DNA of 64,000 nt from Leucosporidium creatinivorum (lineage: Eukaryota; Basidiomycota; Microbotryomycetes; Leucosporidiales; Leucosporidiaceae), in assembly GCA_001600635.1 (NCBI GenBank), contig BCKL01000031.1, positions 98,650 through 162,649 on the forward strand, read 5' to 3'. The position numbers and the translations under genes were made by a program. The notes below the pieces were generated by a model. The model saw only the letters and a program-made list of their open reading frames with translations, ran no database searches and was not told the origin of the DNA. This document shows positions 61,898 to 64,000 of this stretch, piece after piece. The first letter of the stretch is position 1, and each line of letters opens with the position of its first letter.

Positions 61898-64000
61898 ATG
61901 GCAGGGATGGAACCTCCTCCACCTTTACCTCGAGGATTAATCGACTTTTTATCCAATTACCCTCNCCCTTGTTTCGCCTTACCAGCCTCCCCTCTACACG
62001 CCGCTCTCACCACTCGTCAGACTCTAGGCTACTCTACCGCTTCAAGAGATCAACGTCGACGCAACAAGGCTCCGACAATCCCTCCCGGCAGAGATGCTGG
62101 ATCAGGCTCACAATCGACTGGCAGTCTCAACACTGCTTCACTCAATAATACCCCTTCCACTCGCTCCAAACACTCCAACCCCGACGAGATCCTCTCGACC
62201 GCTTTCGGTCAACAGGGCCAAGGAGGCTCAGCAGGTCAACTAGGAGGAGGCAACGAACCCACCCACTCTCCCACTCATTCCTCCCTCCTCGAAGGAGGCT
62301 CGCAACAAGCTCATCATCCATCTCGCACCGCCGAAGGAGCCGTCGCGGCTATGTACGAGCAGCGCGCCATTCGCAAGGCCGCCAACAACCAGGAGCAAGC
62401 GACCGAGGCTACTTTGGATGCGGATAAGCGGGTGACGAGGGAGAAGAAGGAGGAAGTTGAGAGGAAGGGGGGCGATAAATGGGGAGGGACTGCCAGGAAT
62501 ATGGCGGATGGCCAAGGAGGGGATCGAGGGCGCGATGGCATGGGGATGAATTTGGAGGGGCTGTTGAAGCCCGTGTGGGCGAATGAGCGGTGGGAGCAAT
62601 TGGTCGAGCATAAGAAGATCAAGGAGGGCCAGGATCGAGGGCCAGAGATCAACCTCGTGACCCTCTGCGGTAGGGACGACGTCCAAAAGCTCCTGGCCCT
62701 CCTCGTCCAAATCATCGACCCATCAGAACAAGTCGACGCCTCGTCCACCGCTCGCTCCGATAACACCATCTCCCTCACGCTCAAATTCCCCCACTACTCG
62801 GCCAACTACCGTTCCTCGCGCCGAAGGAATCGCATCCCCGTGCCCATGCGAGCCAACTCGACGACCATCAACCCCGACACTCGAGCCAACGCCTACAACT
62901 CGACTGCTACCTCCAAATCCGTCTCGTCGGGATCGACGGGCGCGAGCAGCGCCGATAGCTCCATGCAGGTCGACCCAGAGTATAACCTCCAGATGGTCGC
63001 TACGTGGATGGAGGAGCAGGATTTGGTCGTCATCACTACTGTGGCGACTAATATTTTCCCGAGCTCCGCTTCGAGTAGGAGGAGGGCGAGTACCAAGGCT
63101 TCCACTACGACGGCTTCCTCGGCGCCTCATCCTCCTCCGCCCTCGAGACCGAAACTTACGGTCCACCAGCCTTCGGCCAAGGGGAGCAGCGCGAGGCCTC
63201 TCTCCTCGCCTACCGCCGAGACCCCCTCCTCCTCCTCGAGCGGTAAACCACCCACCGCGCCCTCTCCACGACATCCCACCTCGTCCTCCTCTGCTCCCTC
63301 GGCTCTAGCCCCAATCTCCGAACACGCCTCCGTCTCTACCTCCTCCCACACCTCTCCCTCCTCCTCCGAGCAGGGCTCTCGCCCCCCGCTTGCTCGACAG
63401 GCTTCGAGGGATTCCGCCTCCTCAGCTACCACGGTCCAACCTCTCGACTCCACCGGTTCTTCAGCTCCCACGCCGACGCCTTCCCACCCTGGCACTCGAG
63501 CGCCCTCTTCTCTCCCCTACATCAACTCCACCTCCACTTCCTCAAACAATTCCCCGCCCCTCCCTTCGCCGAGCATCACCGGCCTCTCCTCCACCTCGAC
63601 TCTCCGCCCTCCTCCCCCCGCTCCTGCACCCGCTCTCTCCCCCTCCCTTCCCACCGACCTAACGCCCACCCCTCTCCCCGATTATACCGGTCGCCCGACC
63701 TACGCCGAGGCCGACGCGGAAGCTGCTCGAGCCGCCGCGTTGCTGTTAGGGAGGGATGCGGAGGCGGTGGATGTTAGGAAGGCGTTTTTGGTGGAGAGGA
63801 AGAAGAGGAGGAGGGCGAGGAGGGACAGGGAGAAGAAGGATCGCGTCGAGAAGGACAAGCTCGGCGCTGGTGGAGGAGGAGCGGGAGGGCGGGGACTTGC
63901 TGGTGTGGTTGAGAGTGGGAGCGAGGGGCGGGCGGGGGTGGAGAGAGAGTTGACGTTGGAGGAGGAGAAGAATGAGGGAAAGAGGGAGAGGGAGGCGAGG
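61898..64000 (+). CDS. Large low-complexity protein, 5' part only (runs off the window)
   Basis: The frame from MAGMEPPPPLPRGLIDFLSN is open without interruption for about 700 codons to the window end, with one ambiguous base (61965). No intron is seen, unlike almost all neighbours. Segments: TTRQTLGYSTASRDQRRRNK, an acidic/Gln region, MYEQRAIRKAANNQ coiled region, GLLKPVWANERWEQLVEHKK, a more ordered stretch EINLVTLCGRDDVQKLLALL and LKFPHYSANYRSSRRRNRIP, NLQMVATWMEEQDLVVITTV, then Ser/Pro/Thr-rich sequence and RKAFLVERKKRRRARRDREK. The ordered stretch hints at a sensor or regulatory domain, but I do not recognise the family. The missing 3' part probably holds the diagnostic domain. Confidence 0.75.
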   Translation, partial: MAGMEPPPPLPRGLIDFLSNYPXPCFALPASPLHAALTTRQTLGYSTASRDQRRRNKAPTIPPGRDAGSGSQSTGSLNTASLNNTPSTRSKHSNPDEILSTAFGQQGQGGSAGQLGGGNEPTHSPTHSSLLEGGSQQAHHPSRTAEGAVAAMYEQRAIRKAANNQEQATEATLDADKRVTREKKEEVERKGGDKWGGTARNMADGQGGDRGRDGMGMNLEGLLKPVWANERWEQLVEHKKIKEGQDRGPEINLVTLCGRDDVQKLLALLVQIIDPSEQVDASSTARSDNTISLTLKFPHYSANYRSSRRRNRIPVPMRANSTTINPDTRANAYNSTATSKSVSSGSTGASSADSSMQVDPEYNLQMVATWMEEQDLVVITTVATNIFPSSASSRRRASTKASTTTASSAPHPPPPSRPKLTVHQPSAKGSSARPLSSPTAETPSSSSSGKPPTAPSPRHPTSSSSAPSALAPISEHASVSTSSHTSPSSSEQGSRPPLARQASRDSASSATTVQPLDSTGSSAPTPTPSHPGTRAPSSLPYINSTSTSSNNSPPLPSPSITGLSSTSTLRPPPPAPAPALSPSLPTDLTPTPLPDYTGRPTYAEADAEAARAAALLLGRDAEAVDVRKAFLVERKKRRRARRDREKKDRVEKDKLGAGGGGAGGRGLAGVVESGSEGRAGVERELTLEEEKNEGKREREAR

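Noticed and set aside
1-64000. Transposons, retroelements or viral fossils
   Set aside because: I looked for reverse transcriptase, integrase, transposase and capsid-like frames and terminal repeats and saw none. The repeated segments found are explained by gene-family duplication or by the small 11-bp-repeat element.

Overview
The window looks like nuclear DNA of a basidiomycete yeast or smut relative, most likely Pucciniomycotina/Microbotryomycetes (Rhodotorula, Sporobolomyces or Leucosporidium type). This is inferred from high GC, tightly packed genes on both strands, very many introns of roughly 50-100 bases with GTGAGT-like donors and CTGAC branch points, and basidiomycete-type families (DUF6533/6534-like seven-helix membrane proteins, a two-dehydrogenase FOX2, a fungal TMEM16). 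I saw no tRNA, rRNA, CRISPR array or intact transposon. Gene ends below come from reading splice sites by eye, so internal exon borders are less certain than the gene identities.

Layout. 1-13.7 kb: Bem46-type alpha/beta hydrolase, TMEM16/anoctamin scramblase, a small cysteine-rich GPI-type secreted protein (broken copy 1), a MYND-finger protein, an RNase D-like exonuclease domain protein with two catalytic Asp replaced, and the Rab GAP GYP7. 13.9-22 kb: accessory region with a MYND relic, two divergent MYND genes around a shared promoter, and three more copies of the secreted 8-Cys family. 22-34 kb: two seven-helix membrane proteins, a NYN-domain RNase-like protein, the complex III assembly factor CBP4, a lipocalin-like protein and two paralogous single-pass membrane proteins. 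34-51 kb: metabolic and housekeeping genes: peroxisomal multifunctional enzyme FOX2, an F-box/LRR-like protein, a secreted CAP protein, a TauD-type dioxygenase, a different MYND protein and a soluble fumarate reductase with a C-terminal cytochrome b5 domain. 52-57 kb: a second accessory MYND cluster. 57-64 kb: a probable pseudokinase, a DUF1295 steroid-reductase-like membrane enzyme and the start of a long intronless low-complexity protein that runs off the window.

The most interesting structure is that the accessory blocks at about 13.9-19.3 kb and 52.0-57.3 kb are inverted, collinear copies of each other (divergent MYND pair, shared promoter, a roughly 600-base gene-free block, a third MYND gene), with a secreted 8-Cys gene sitting in only one copy. 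A second pair of inverted repeats carrying an 11-bp minisatellite lies at 38.4-38.7 and 43.2-43.5 kb. Introns and intergenic DNA throughout carry a recurring palindromic word, CTCGGCGCCGAG or half of it, often next to the branch point.

Functionally the conserved genes cover lipid scrambling, peroxisomal beta-oxidation, late endosome/vacuole traffic, respiratory complex assembly, redox balance and sulfonate or related oxidation; they do not form an obvious pathway cluster. The accessory genes (MYND family, 8-Cys secreted family) look lineage-specific and fast-changing.
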